From Candidatus Paracaedibacter symbiosus (GTDB lineage Bacteria; Pseudomonadota; Alphaproteobacteria; Paracaedibacterales; Paracaedibacteraceae), in NCBI RefSeq assembly GCF_000757605.1, contig NZ_JQAK01000001.1:62001-126000 (forward strand): a stretch of DNA of 64,000 bases. Reading direction: 5' to 3'. The notes under the pieces were generated by a model. The model was given only the letters and a program-made list of their open reading frames with translations. It was not told the origin of the DNA and did not search any database. Of this stretch, positions 27,026-38,533 are shown one piece after another (within the stretch, counting starts at the first letter, position 1; the number at the start of each line of letters is the position of its first letter). Both the position numbers and the translations under genes were made by a program.

Positions 27026-28276
27026 TAAGTACTTTAGTTTTTCGAATAGGAATGAGTGTCGCGATGACTAAGCACCCTAAGACACAGGCAATCAGCACTG
27101 CAAAACCACTTTGATATTCATATTGGCCATAGAGTCTTTCGCCTTGCTCATTTAAGTGACCTTGCCAACTATAATCCATGACGAGTCCGACAATATTCTG
27201 AAGAATAGAACCACCCAACATCACAATACAATTCACAAATCCCGTCACTGTTCCTGCGATAGTTGGAGAGACAGACTCGCATGCATTGGTAAAGCAAAGC
27301 ATCTCAGTGCCAGCAAAAAAACCAGTGAGAAATAGAAGGGCAGAGACTATCCAAAGGGAAGAGCCTTGACTGCCATAGATAAATAAAGTTAGGCTAATAG
27401 TGATCACACTAAGGCCGAGTAGGATGAATTTCTTTCTTTCTAACAATGAATCACTTAGGAAAGGAATTAAGATACTGCCGACACATAACCCGACGTAAAT
27501 GAGAGACGTGAGTTGGGCAGCTTCTGGACGGCTGAGTTTAAATGCCTGCATGCAAAAAGCAACCCCCCACAGATCCGCAATCACAGAAACGCACGCGTAA
27601 ATACCCAGGGCAACAAAGGCGTTAATCCAGCAGTTACGCTTTTTAAAAATGGTGCGAATGATGTCAGTCATCCCCCTGGTGGAGATACTATCAGTATTGA
27701 TGTCAGCAGTTTTTTCACTCAGGAAGAAATAGTTTATTGTCCAAATGAAAAGGCCAAGCATACTTAAAAATACAAAAACACCTTTCCACGAGGTAAGTTC
27801 AAGGAGATAAGCAATAGGGGCACCACCATTGAGGGCACCAATGGTGCCAGCTGTCATGGTGAAGCCAAAAATGCGCGCTTGCCACTTAACGCCAAACCAA
27901 CTCAGGGCAACTTTTGTCAGGCATAAGAAAGCGCAGGCTGAACCAGCGCCCATCAAAATGCGGCTCAGTAAGGCAAGCCAATAATTTTCCATAAAGCTAA
28001 AGCCCAACGCGCCAAGCGAGCAGAAAAAATAGAGGCCAAAATACATACTCTGGCGCCGTATTTATCAGCAAAAATGCCAGCTGGAATTTGCATCAAACTA
28101 TAGGCGTACATGGCTGAGGCAGTTAAAAAGGCAAAGCTTGCCGCGTCCAAATGGAAAGACAGCATAATATCATCAACCATCACACTTGGTGAGACACGTA
28201 GCACAAATTGGTAAATGTAAAAGAGGGCCGCACATAGACAAATTAAATAAGGCCTGAAAGAAAATAACATACTCAT
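27018..28276 (-). pseudogene. MFS transporter with internal frameshift
   Basis: Two frames overlap. The first (28276 to about 28050) encodes helices 1-2 and reaches PAGIFADKYGA, the start of the MFS loop 2-3 motif. The second (27018-28046) resumes with SMYFGLYFFCSLGALGFSF and continues through the remaining ten or so helices to RKTKVLNV. Joining them needs one extra base near 28050-28058, so the gene has lost a base or the sequence has an error. The joined protein (about 419 residues) resembles MFS metabolite carriers; the substrate is unknown. AGG precedes the start. It is next to the csaA remnant, so the locus looks decayed. Confidence 0.8.
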
Positions 28277-28611
28277 AATAAACCTCTAATAGACTTAGCG
28301 TACACTCCTCTAAAATAGAGAGAGAGTTTAAGCGCAAAACTTATAAATGGAGCAAAAAAGCTGGGTGGTAAGCCGCAACTAAAATAAGTTATTTAAGAAG
28401 GTGTGAGGTAGTTTGTAGAGAAAACAGGGATTTAATGAATATAAACTTTTAGTCATAGTACGACAAAGATAAGGAGTGTAAATGTGCCTGTCAAGAGGAA
28501 AAATTTTAAAGTCAATAGACGAGGGCTCTGTGCGCTTTGTTCTTCAATTTTTAGGGACACTCGAGAGTAAGGAAACTGCATGGTTTGCCTATTTTTTCAT
28601 CACCTTGATAT
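28277..28611. other. Intergenic stretch between the MFS gene start and the eno terminator
   Basis: No gene is supported. An open frame at 28482-28718 has a good AAGGAG five bases before its ATG, but it runs through the eno terminator and antisense into eno and has no family content. The MFS promoter should lie near 28290-28330. Confidence 0.4.
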
Positions 28612-28654
28612 TATTTAAAAATATCCCCCTCAGAGCAAGTCTGAGAGGATATCA
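28612..28654 (-). terminator. Rho-independent terminator of eno
   Basis: On the minus strand ATATCCTCTCAGA pairs with CTCTGAGGGGGATAT (one wobble/mismatch) around a CTTG loop, then TTTTTAAATAA follows. It lies 14 bases after the eno stop. Confidence 0.85.
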
Positions 28655-28667
28655 TCAAAGCGAGAAA

Positions 28668-29978
<1,311 letters not shown>

Positions 29979-30195
29979 TCAATATAACGTGAGTGGGAGA
30001 TAATAAACAGATAAAAAGGAGACGCTTGTCCTTCCTTCCTATTCGCTCGCTTTTTCTATAAAAAGTGATAGCGCTTCTATAGAGAAATAAAGAAGAGGGG
30101 GCTTTTTAATTTATCTTGTCAGCCAAGATGAAGTGAGCTCGCTCTCAATAAGCTGACGACATCATGGGGCGGACAGGATACAAGAAATAAGATTG

Positions 30196-31029
30196 CTATG
30201 CCGCCTTTGTGATCGCATCATACTTTTTAAGTGAGGTAAGAAGTATTTCTAAATCTTGCAATTTCAGCATGTTGGGTCCATCGCTGGGAGCGTTGTCTGG
30301 ATCTTGGTGAACTTCCATGAAAACTGAGGCGACACCGACTGCAATGGCCGCTCTCGCCAACACAGGGACGAAATGACGCTCCCCACTGGAAGCCGTCCCT
30401 GCACCACCTGGTTGTTGGACTGAGTGGGTCGCATCGAAAACAACAGGGTAACCTGTTTTTGCCATGATGGGCAAAGATCGCATGTCCGAAACAAGGGTAT
30501 TGTATCCAAATGAGGCACCACGTTCACATAACAAAACGTTCGTATTGCCAAATGTTTCCATTTTTTTTGCCACATTTGTCATATCCCATGGGGCAAGGAA
30601 TTGGCCTTTTTTGATGTTAATAATCTTACCAGTTGCCGCAGCTGCTTTGAGTAAGTCAGTCTGGCGGCATAAGAATGCTGGGATCTGCAAAACATCAACG
30701 ACTTCAGCCATAATTTCACAGTGCTCAGCAGAGTGAACATCTGTAATGATCGGACAGCCAACTTTTTCTTTGATCTCAGCAAAAATTTCAAGGCTTGCTT
30801 CAAGGCCCAGCCCCCGTTCACCAGTTGCACTCGTCCGATTCGCTTTATCGAAAGAGCTTTTATAAATAAAGGGAATGTCAAGTTTTTGGGCAATTTTCGC
30901 AATAGAAGTCGACATTTCCAATGCATGTTGGCGACTTTCCAAAACGCAAGGCCCAGCGATCAATACAAAAGGAAGGTCATTTCCAAAAATGATTTCATCG
31001 TTAACTTTAATATGAAGTGGTTGAGACAT
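30196..31029 (-). CDS. kdsA: 3-deoxy-D-manno-octulosonate 8-phosphate synthase
   Basis: A 277-residue TIM-barrel enzyme condensing arabinose-5-phosphate and phosphoenolpyruvate to Kdo-8-phosphate, needed for the LPS inner core. Conserved stretches are [68 protein letters not shown] and [13 protein letters not shown]. Its ATG overlaps the pyrG stop (TAATG), so the pair is coupled. It agrees with lptD and the LpxL-like gene that LPS is made. Confidence 0.97.
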   Translation of the reverse strand: MSQPLHIKVNDEIIFGNDLPFVLIAGPCVLESRQHALEMSTSIAKIAQKLDIPFIYKSSFDKANRTSATGERGLGLEASLEIFAEIKEKVGCPIITDVHSAEHCEIMAEVVDVLQIPAFLCRQTDLLKAAAATGKIINIKKGQFLAPWDMTNVAKKMETFGNTNVLLCERGASFGYNTLVSDMRSLPIMAKTGYPVVFDATHSVQQPGGAGTASSGERHFVPVLARAAIAVGVASVFMEVHQDPDNAPSDGPNMLKLQDLEILLTSLKKYDAITKAA

Positions 31030-32648
31030 TAGATAAGACGCTCCTGTATGATGGCTGCTTTAATAAATGAAACAAAAAGAGGGTGAGGATCAAATGGTTT
31101 TGATTTAAGCTCAGGGTGGAACTGTACTGCTACAAACCAAGGATGATCACGACGTTCAACCACCTCAGGAAGCGCGTTATCAGGTGAAACACCAACCATG
31201 TAAAGACCAGCTCCTTCCAATGCTTTGGCGTAAGTCATATTGACTTCATAGCGATGGCGGTGGCGTTCTTGAATCGTTGCCGATTGATAAATACTTTTGG
31301 CTTTTGAGTTTTCTGCCAAAAGACAGCTGTAGCTGCCAAGACGCATTGTGCCGCCTAGATTTTGACTTGCTTGGCGCTTGCTTAAATTATCAGCGTCAAG
31401 CCATTCGGTAATCAAACCAACTACAGGAGTGCATGGCTTGCCAAATTCGGTGGTTGAGGCATCTTTAATACCTAAAAGACTGCGACAAGCCTCAATCACT
31501 GCCAGCTGCATCCCAAAACAGATCCCAAAATAAGGAATATTTTCTTCCCGTGCGAAGCGAATCGCCTGGATTTTACCTTCCGCGCCGCGTTCTCCAAAGC
31601 CACCAGGGACGAGAATACCATGGACGCCAGTTAAAGATCTTTCCAAAAGATCCAGATTTTCTGAATCGACCCAATTCAGAGTGACTTTGACTTTATTGGC
31701 AATCCCTGCATGAACAAGGGATTCACGCAATGACTTATAAGCATCAAGCAGTTGAACGTATTTGCCAACAATAGCAATTGTGACCTCTCCCTCAGGATTA
31801 TGAATGCGATCAAGAATGTGTTGCCAGGCAGAGAGATCAGGAGCCTTTGCTTCCAATTTAAAATAATCACAAACAGCCTTATCTAAGCCATTTTGATGAT
31901 AAACAATTGGCGCTTCATAGACCGTAGAAAGGTCGTTTGCTTCGATCACCCTCGTCGGTTTTACATTGCAGAAGAGGCCAAGTTTATAACGAGCATCCTC
32001 TGGGATTGGACGCTCAGATCGACATAATAAAATATCAGGCTGGATCCCCACGCTGAGTAACTCTTTCACTGAGTGTTGGGTCGGTTTTGTTTTGATTTCC
32101 CCAGCGGCAGCAATATAGGGGAGAAGTGTTACGTGCATAAAGAGGGTATTTTCGTGCCCCAAATCATTGCGTAACTGGCGGATAGCTTCAAGGAATGGCA
32201 AGCTTTCAATGTCTCCAACGGTGCCGCCAATTTCACAAATAACAAAATCGGCATCGTCTGTGTCAGAAACAATGAAGGCCTTAATTTCATCGATAATGTG
32301 AGGGATAACTTGAACTGTGGCCCCAAGATAGTCACCTTGACGTTCTTTGCTTAAGACGGAAGAATAAATTTTACCTGTGGTGATGTTGTCGGTACGTCTT
32401 GAAGCAACGCCAGTAAAGCGTTCATAATGACCCAGGTCAAGGTCAGTTTCAGTGCCATCATCCGTGACGTACACCTCGCCATGTTGAAAAGGGCTCATGG
32501 TGCCTGGATCAATGTTGAGATAAGGATCGAGTTTGCGTAATCTGATGGTGTAGCCGCGTGATTGGAGAATAGCAGCAAGGGCAGCAGCTCCTAAACCTTT
32601 GCCAAGGGAAGAAACAACACCGCCGGTAATAAAGATAAACTTAGACAT
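31029..32648 (-). CDS. pyrG: CTP synthase
   Basis: A 539-residue enzyme aminating UTP to CTP with glutamine as donor. The synthetase domain starts [20 protein letters not shown] and has the conserved [20 protein letters not shown] segment. The class I glutaminase domain has the nucleophile in [17 protein letters not shown] and the His/Glu pair [11 protein letters not shown] near the C terminus. Length is normal. It precedes kdsA with a 1-base overlap. Confidence 0.98.
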   Translation of the reverse strand: MSKFIFITGGVVSSLGKGLGAAALAAILQSRGYTIRLRKLDPYLNIDPGTMSPFQHGEVYVTDDGTETDLDLGHYERFTGVASRRTDNITTGKIYSSVLSKERQGDYLGATVQVIPHIIDEIKAFIVSDTDDADFVICEIGGTVGDIESLPFLEAIRQLRNDLGHENTLFMHVTLLPYIAAAGEIKTKPTQHSVKELLSVGIQPDILLCRSERPIPEDARYKLGLFCNVKPTRVIEANDLSTVYEAPIVYHQNGLDKAVCDYFKLEAKAPDLSAWQHILDRIHNPEGEVTIAIVGKYVQLLDAYKSLRESLVHAGIANKVKVTLNWVDSENLDLLERSLTGVHGILVPGGFGERGAEGKIQAIRFAREENIPYFGICFGMQLAVIEACRSLLGIKDASTTEFGKPCTPVVGLITEWLDADNLSKRQASQNLGGTMRLGSYSCLLAENSKAKSIYQSATIQERHRHRYEVNMTYAKALEGAGLYMVGVSPDNALPEVVERRDHPWFVAVQFHPELKSKPFDPHPLFVSFIKAAIIQERLI

Positions 32649-32670
32649 TTTTCAGGGCCTTTAAACAGTT

Positions 32671-32835
32671 CATACCCCAAAACACTTGAAAAAGCCAGTT
32701 TCTGGATTCGCATCTTTGGGTTCACTTTTATCGTGGCGTTCCATACAGAGAGCCAACTATTCTCATCACGCCACCATATAAGTTGCCTCAAATCTGCTTG
32801 CCATAATCCCGGTTTTTTCAGGCGTTTTGGATATA
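32671..32835 (-). repeat. TIR repeat element, reference copy, upstream of pyrG
   Basis: A 165-bp element with imperfect terminal inverted repeats of about 25 bases: the left end ATACCCCAAAACACTTGAAA and the right end inverted ATATCCAAAACGCCTGAAAA. The interior includes GCATCTTTGGGTTCACTTTT and AGAGAGCCAACTATTCTC. On the minus strand it carries a chance open frame reading DENSWLSVWN...KVNPKM, which also appears in the 35.4-kb copy. No transposase is nearby, so it looks like a MITE-type element. Confidence 0.7.
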
Positions 32836-32869
32836 GGGGGACAAGCCACCCTTCATATTATTTTTTTAT

Positions 32870-33181
32870 TTAGTTCTTTGGAGTCTCTGGAAGGGAAGGT
32901 GGTGCCATGTCCCCCGACGTGCTTAAGATTGATGAAGTTTGATTAATTTGTCGTTTCGCAACTGCTCCCATGAGTAAACAGTTAAGAAAGAACAAAGTCG
33001 CTAAAACGCCTGTTACTCGTGTGAGTAAGTTGGCCGTACCGCGGGCGCTAAACATATTATTAGAAGAGCTACCGCCGCTGCCAAGGCCCAAACCACCACC
33101 TTCGCTGCGTTGAATCAAAATCACACCAATCAAGGCGAGAGTGATGATAACATGGATAAAAAGGAGAACGTTCATAAACAA
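32870..33181 (-). CDS. secG: Preprotein translocase subunit SecG
   Basis: A 103-residue protein with two membrane helices: VLLFIHVIITLALIGVILIQ and TRVTGVLATLFFLNCLLMGA. Between them is the conserved RSEGGGLGLGSGGSSSNNMF loop. A short polar tail follows. SecG assists SecYEG export. It lies upstream of pyrG, as in many alphaproteobacteria. The TIR repeat lies between the two genes. Confidence 0.93.
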   Translation of the reverse strand: MFMNVLLFIHVIITLALIGVILIQRSEGGGLGLGSGGSSSNNMFSARGTANLLTRVTGVLATLFFLNCLLMGAVAKRQINQTSSILSTSGDMAPPSLPETPKN

Positions 33182-33401
33182 AAATCCAAAGCGTAAATTA
33201 ACCTTATGTTATTAATAAGTGGTTTTTCTAAAAAATTCCAGCCCTTTTATGAAAAAACATAAGTGATACCACAAATACCTGAAAATATTTAGAAGAAAGC
33301 CTTTTTCTGTTAAAATTCTTGATAAATTGCTTAATCCCCATTGGCGTGGAAGCTGATACATGCTAAAGTTTGGTTAATGTTAGTGGTGAAAAAGGTTTGG
33401 G

Positions 33402-35354
33402 ATGACGATTAGCACATTGAGTCAAATGGCAGTTTTTCTGCCGTTGCTAGGGTTTCTTGTAACAGGTTTGGGATTGAAATACATAGGCGATCGCGGTGCC
33501 CAGTGGATTACTTGCTTGTTGATGTTTGCCTCAGTAATGGCAGGAGGATATCTCTTTCATAAAGTCGCCTTTTTGCATCAAACGGGTGTCTTTAACATTC
33601 TACCTTGGATCTACATTGGTGATTTTCAGGTCAATTGGGGGTTAAAAATTGATACTCTCAGCGCCACAATGATTGTTGTGGTGACGCTTGTTTCATTCCT
33701 GGTTCACCTATATTCAATTGGCTATATGAGTCACGATAAGTCAATTCCGCGGTTTATGGCCTATCTCAGTCTCTTTACTTTTGCCATGTTAATGTTGGTC
33801 ACCGCACCAAATTTTGTCCAGCTTTTCTTTGGTTGGGAAGGGGTAGGACTTGCCTCATACCTTTTGATTGGTTTTTGGTATGAACGATCAAGTGCAGGTG
33901 CTGCTGCGATGAAGGCATTTATCGTCAACCGTGTGGGGGACGTTGGTCTTGCTCTTGGAATTGCCACAATTTTTGCCGTATTTAATACCGTTGATATTGA
34001 TCAATTTTTGCAGGCGATTAAGCTGATTGATGAAGTTAATGCTCGCCCTTCATTCGAATTCTGGGGATATCAACTTGACCTTTTAACGTTAATTGGGATC
34101 CTTCTTTTTATTGGCGCTATGGGTAAATCAGCGCAGCTTGGCTTGCATACTTGGCTCCCTGATGCTATGGAAGGTCCGACACCCGTTTCAGCGTTGATTC
34201 ATGCGGCAACCATGGTAACAGCTGGGGTTTTTTTGATGGCGCGACTTTCATTTCTCTATGAAATGGCACCAATTGCGCGGGATCTTATCATCTTTGTTGG
34301 GGCTGTGACGGCCTTCTTTGCTGCAACTGTTGCAATGACTCAAACTGATATTAAGCGAGTGATTGCTTATTCAACTTGCAGTCAGCTAGGATATATGTTT
34401 TTTGCTGCGGGGTGTTCCGGTTATGGTGCCGCAATGCTCCACCTTGTAACACATGCATTCTTTAAAGCGCTTTTATTTTTAGGGGCGGGTTCAGTGATTC
34501 ACGCCATGTCAGATGAACAAGATATGACCCATATGGGAGGCATCTATAAAATGATCCCAAAAACGTATGCTGTTATGTGGATTGGAAGTTTGGCATTGGC
34601 AGGGATTCCTTACTTTGCTGGTTATTATTCTAAAGATGCTATTTTAGAAACTGCTTTCTTATCCGGCACAAGTATTTCTCATTTTGCCTTTGTGTTGGGG
34701 TTGTTGGTTGCTTTCCTGACGGCATTTTATTCGTGGCGTTTACTGTTATTGACTTTTCACGGCAAGCCCCATGCGAATGATAAAGTGATGGCCCATATTC
34801 ACGAATCACCACGGACGATGTTATTGCCGCTTGGGATTTTATCACTTGGGGCAATTTTTAGTGGCTATGTGGCCCATGATTGGTTTGTTGGGTCATTAGC
34901 CTCTACTTTCTGGGGCGATTCCATTGCTATTGCCGGTCATCATTCTGAGATCCCTTTGACAATTATGTTGGCGCCATTAATTTGCGCTGTGTCAGGCATC
35001 ATTCTGGCTTACCTTATTTATGGCGGGAAGCGGGGAGTAGCTGACGTTATGGCAACACTCTTTAAGCCATTTTATATTTTTCTTAAGAACAAGTGGTATT
35101 TTGATGAACTATATAATTTTCTCCTTGTTCGCAAAGCTCTTGCTGTTGGGGGGATATTTTGGAATGTAGGGGATAAAAATATTATCGACCGCTTTGGCCC
35201 GGATGGGATTTCTAACTTATCCTTAATGGTTGCTCGATTGACCAGCCGATTGCAAACGGGATATGTCTATCACTATGCGTTCGCCATGATTGTTGGTATG
35301 TTATTATTAATGACATGGTATTTACGTGTTGAGTTGGGAGGATACTTCTTATGA
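33402..35354 (+). CDS. nuoL: NADH-quinone oxidoreductase subunit L
   Basis: A 650-residue antiporter-like subunit in the distal membrane arm of complex I. Conserved segments are FFGWEGVGLASYLLIGFWY, the AMEGPTPVSALIHAATMVTAG stretch with the channel lysines and histidines around it, TDIKRVIAYSTCSQLGYMF and a long C-terminal lateral helix region ending in a final transmembrane helix. It is the first gene of this nuo block; secG lies divergently upstream, so nuoA-K must be elsewhere. The 220-base region before it should hold the promoter. Confidence 0.97.
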   Translation: MTISTLSQMAVFLPLLGFLVTGLGLKYIGDRGAQWITCLLMFASVMAGGYLFHKVAFLHQTGVFNILPWIYIGDFQVNWGLKIDTLSATMIVVVTLVSFLVHLYSIGYMSHDKSIPRFMAYLSLFTFAMLMLVTAPNFVQLFFGWEGVGLASYLLIGFWYERSSAGAAAMKAFIVNRVGDVGLALGIATIFAVFNTVDIDQFLQAIKLIDEVNARPSFEFWGYQLDLLTLIGILLFIGAMGKSAQLGLHTWLPDAMEGPTPVSALIHAATMVTAGVFLMARLSFLYEMAPIARDLIIFVGAVTAFFAATVAMTQTDIKRVIAYSTCSQLGYMFFAAGCSGYGAAMLHLVTHAFFKALLFLGAGSVIHAMSDEQDMTHMGGIYKMIPKTYAVMWIGSLALAGIPYFAGYYSKDAILETAFLSGTSISHFAFVLGLLVAFLTAFYSWRLLLLTFHGKPHANDKVMAHIHESPRTMLLPLGILSLGAIFSGYVAHDWFVGSLASTFWGDSIAIAGHHSEIPLTIMLAPLICAVSGIILAYLIYGGKRGVADVMATLFKPFYIFLKNKWYFDELYNFLLVRKALAVGGIFWNVGDKNIIDRFGPDGISNLSLMVARLTSRLQTGYVYHYAFAMIVGMLLLMTWYLRVELGGYFL

Positions 35355-35509
35355 TGAAGCCTACCAATTTCTATCCATCGATCTTTGGGCTCAATTTTCG
35401 CGTGAAACTCCTTAAAGAGAGCCAACTATTATCGTCGTTCCATTGCAAAAGTCGCATTAAGTCTCGATGCGAGAAATCCGCATTTTCAATCATAGTGAGT
35501 ATATAATTA
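35355..35509 (-). repeat. TIR repeat copy inserted between nuoL and nuoM
   Basis: About 145 of these 155 bases match the 32.7-kb element: CGATCTTTGGGCTCAATTTT, then TTAAAGAGAGCCAACTATTA, then CGATGCGAGAAATCCGCATT. The terminal repeats are worn. On the minus strand the open frame reads NDDNSWLSLR...LSPKID, parallel to the other copy. nuoL and nuoM normally sit close together, so the insertion lengthened an operon without breaking a gene. Confidence 0.65.
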
Positions 35510-37045
35510 ATGCTGGCTGATTTTCCTTTACTTTCAATTATCATCTTTTTGCCACTTGTCGGTGCTCTGTTTATTCTACTTATTCGGGGGGAGGAGGGGC
35601 GTATTGATCGCAATTCTAGAATTGTTGCCTTATGGACAAGCTTATTAACCTTTGTTTTGTCAGTGGTTCTGGTCGTAAATTACGACTCGGCGAATCCGAG
35701 CTACCAATTTGTCGAAAACAGCATGTGGATTGAGGACCTAAAAATTCGCTATCACATCGGTGTTGATGGTATTTCTGTATTCTTTATTTTGCTGTCAACA
35801 TTCTTGACGCCGCTTTGTATTTTATCGAGCTGGACTGCCATTAATACGAGAGTTCGTGGTTATATGCTAGCGTTTTTGTTTTTAGAAACGTTAATGATAG
35901 GGATGTTCTGTGCTCTAGATCTCGTCTTGTTTTATGTCTTTTTCGAGGGAGTTCTGATCCCGATGTTCCTTATTATTGGCATCTGGGGTGGAGCGCGCCG
36001 TATATATTCTTGTTTCAAGTTTTTCTTGTATACTTTTCTTGGGTCGGTGCTAATGTTGCTTGCGATTATCGCAATTTATCTCCAAGTTGGGACAACAGAC
36101 CTTGATACAGTGGCGCTCCATCAATTCTCTAGCACGATGCAATATTGGTTGTGGTTAGCATTTTTTGCCTCTTTTGCTGTTAAAGTTCCAATGTGGCCTG
36201 TGCATACTTGGTTGCCAGATGCTCACGTTGAGGCGCCCACAGCAGGGTCGGTGATTTTAGCCGGTGTTTTGCTGAAAATGGGCGGCTATGGCTTCCTTCG
36301 TTTTTCTATACCCTTGTTCCCTGAAGCGAGTATGATTTTAGCGCCGTTTGTCATGATTTTAAGTGTTATTGCCATTATCTATACTTCTCTAGTAGCTTTG
36401 GTGCAGCAAGACATGAAAAAATTGATTGCCTATTCATCGGTGGCTCATATGGGATTTGTGACGCTGGGTGTTTTTGCGCTCACTCTTCAGTCTGTGGCGG
36501 GAGCGGTGATTCAAATGCTCAGTCATGGCATTGTCTCAGCCGCTTTATTCCTTTGCGTTGGCGTTGTATATGATAGACTCCACACCCGTGAAATTGCTAA
36601 ATATGGCGGTTTGGTTAAGGTGATGCCATTGTTTGCAGTCATGTTTATGATTTTCACACTCGCTTCTGTGGGGCTACCTGGAACCAGTGGTTTTATTGGC
36701 GAGTTTTTGGTTATCGTTGGGTCTTTTAAAGTTACAACAACCCTCACCACCTTGGCTGCAAGTGGGATGATTTTAGGAGCGGCTTATGGCCTGTGGCTTT
36801 ACCGTCGAATTATTTTTGGCAAGATTACAAATCTTGAACTTAAGTCTCTCCTTGATTTAAATGGACGTGAAATTGTCATCTTAACGTCACTGGCTGTGGT
36901 TGTTTTTTGGATGGGGATTTATCCTACATACTTTATCAATATTATTAACCCATCAGTTGAACGATTAGTTAAGAAACATCAGGAATATGCAGTGGCACAT
37001 AAGATCAAATTAGTGGCTTCCGCTGAAGCGATTCCCAATGAATAA
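35510..37045 (+). CDS. nuoM: NADH-quinone oxidoreductase subunit M
   Basis: A 511-residue proton-channel subunit of complex I. Typical segments: [20 protein letters not shown] with the key glutamate, [37 protein letters not shown] with the conserved lysine, and [17 protein letters not shown]. About 14 helices are visible. It follows nuoL after the repeat element and precedes nuoN by 24 bases. Confidence 0.97.
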   Translation: MLADFPLLSIIIFLPLVGALFILLIRGEEGRIDRNSRIVALWTSLLTFVLSVVLVVNYDSANPSYQFVENSMWIEDLKIRYHIGVDGISVFFILLSTFLTPLCILSSWTAINTRVRGYMLAFLFLETLMIGMFCALDLVLFYVFFEGVLIPMFLIIGIWGGARRIYSCFKFFLYTFLGSVLMLLAIIAIYLQVGTTDLDTVALHQFSSTMQYWLWLAFFASFAVKVPMWPVHTWLPDAHVEAPTAGSVILAGVLLKMGGYGFLRFSIPLFPEASMILAPFVMILSVIAIIYTSLVALVQQDMKKLIAYSSVAHMGFVTLGVFALTLQSVAGAVIQMLSHGIVSAALFLCVGVVYDRLHTREIAKYGGLVKVMPLFAVMFMIFTLASVGLPGTSGFIGEFLVIVGSFKVTTTLTTLAASGMILGAAYGLWLYRRIIFGKITNLELKSLLDLNGREIVILTSLAVVVFWMGIYPTYFINIINPSVERLVKKHQEYAVAHKIKLVASAEAIPNE

Positions 37046-37069
37046 AGTTAGAGAAAAAGAGTAGGTTAC

Positions 37070-38533
37070 ATGATAATTCCAGATATGCTGAACCTTTTAC
37101 CAGAATTAATTATTTTGGCTGGCACACTGATGTTGCTGCTCTTTGCAGTTTTTATCAAGTATGAGGCTTTAAGAGTCGTCAATACTGTTTCTATTGCCAT
37201 CTTATTTGCGGCATTAAGTGCGACAATAATAACAGAGCCAACAAAGATATTATTATTATTTACTCAGCTGGTGAATGATGAATTTGCCCACTTTTCAAAA
37301 ATTATCATCTTGGCAATAACAACTCTCTTCGCAATTTCGAATCGGGATTTCGTGAAAAAAGATGGCGTTGATGTGCCTGAATATTCTGTCCTGATTTTGC
37401 TATCGGTTTTGGGGATGATGGTGATGGTTTCCAGCCAAACTTTCCTTTCCCTTTTTATGGGGTTGGAGCTGCAAAGCTTGTCGCTTTATGTCCTGACGGC
37501 GATTCGTCGTGATGATAAGAAAGCCTCTGAAGCGGGATTGAAATATTTCCTCCTAGGCTCCCTTGCCACAGGGATTATGCTTTATGGGATGACCTTTATC
37601 TACGGTGCTGTTGGGAGTGTTAGCTTTGCAGCCATTCAGGTGTTTTTGCAAGGAGCAAATCCAGCTCCGATGGGCTTTTATTTAGGAATGGCGTTTATTA
37701 TTGCGGGAATTGTCTTTAAAATTTCTGCGGTGCCATTCCATATGTGGACTCCAGATGTTTATGAAGGGGCGCCAACAACTGTTGTGAGTTTCTTTGCTTC
37801 TGTTCCGAAAGTTGCGGCGTTTTGCATGATCACGCGCCTGTTGGCTGAGCCGATGTTGCTTGCCCATGATCAGTGGCAATATCTGATTGCTGCTTTGGGC
37901 GTTGCGACCATGATTGTTGGCGTTTTTGGAGCGCTTAATCAAAAGAATATCAAGCGCTTGCTTGCTTATAGCTCTATTATGAATATGGGGTATGCAATGT
38001 TGGGCCTGCTCTCACACGATTTTTACGGCATTGAGTCCAGCTTAATTTACGTTACTCTTTATGCTGTCACAGTATTATGCTTCTTTATCTGCCTATTAAT
38101 CATCAATCGGCGTGGTCAGGAAATTCAAAACATCACTGATTTAGCAGGTTTATTCAAGGTTTACCCTGGAATTGCCTTTGTGATGGTCTTTTTGTTATTT
38201 TCCTTTGCAGGTGTTCCCCCGCTTGCTGGGTTTCTAGGGAAATTGTATGTATTTGAGGCTGTCCTCCATGCAGATATGTTGCCTGTTGCTATTATCGGTG
38301 TTTTGGTAAGCGTCATAGCTGCTGCCTACTATCTATATGTGGTCAAGGTGATTGTGATGGATGAGCCGCAAGAAGATGGAGTTCTTACATTAGCAGCAGG
38401 TGGTGAGTTGAAAGAAACCGGAGCTTTATTGGTTACAGGGGTAATTATTGGTGGTTTGACGTGGTTTTTCATTAAGCCAGAATTCTTCCTTCAGTTGGCG
38501 TTGGCTGCTTCTAAGACATTTTTTACATCATGA
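37070..38533 (+). CDS. nuoN: NADH-quinone oxidoreductase subunit N
   Basis: A 487-residue proton-channel subunit of complex I. Conserved segments: FMGLELQSLSLYVLTAIRRD, AGLKYFLLGSLATGIMLYGM, VPFHMWTPDVYEGAPTTVVS, KNIKRLLAYSSIMNMGYAML and FSFAGVPPLAGFLGKLYVF. It ends in an ATGA overlap with the start of birA, so the biotin ligase is translated with complex I, a common alphaproteobacterial order. Confidence 0.97.
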   Translation: MIIPDMLNLLPELIILAGTLMLLLFAVFIKYEALRVVNTVSIAILFAALSATIITEPTKILLLFTQLVNDEFAHFSKIIILAITTLFAISNRDFVKKDGVDVPEYSVLILLSVLGMMVMVSSQTFLSLFMGLELQSLSLYVLTAIRRDDKKASEAGLKYFLLGSLATGIMLYGMTFIYGAVGSVSFAAIQVFLQGANPAPMGFYLGMAFIIAGIVFKISAVPFHMWTPDVYEGAPTTVVSFFASVPKVAAFCMITRLLAEPMLLAHDQWQYLIAALGVATMIVGVFGALNQKNIKRLLAYSSIMNMGYAMLGLLSHDFYGIESSLIYVTLYAVTVLCFFICLLIINRRGQEIQNITDLAGLFKVYPGIAFVMVFLLFSFAGVPPLAGFLGKLYVFEAVLHADMLPVAIIGVLVSVIAAAYYLYVVKVIVMDEPQEDGVLTLAAGGELKETGALLVTGVIIGGLTWFFIKPEFFLQLALAASKTFFTS

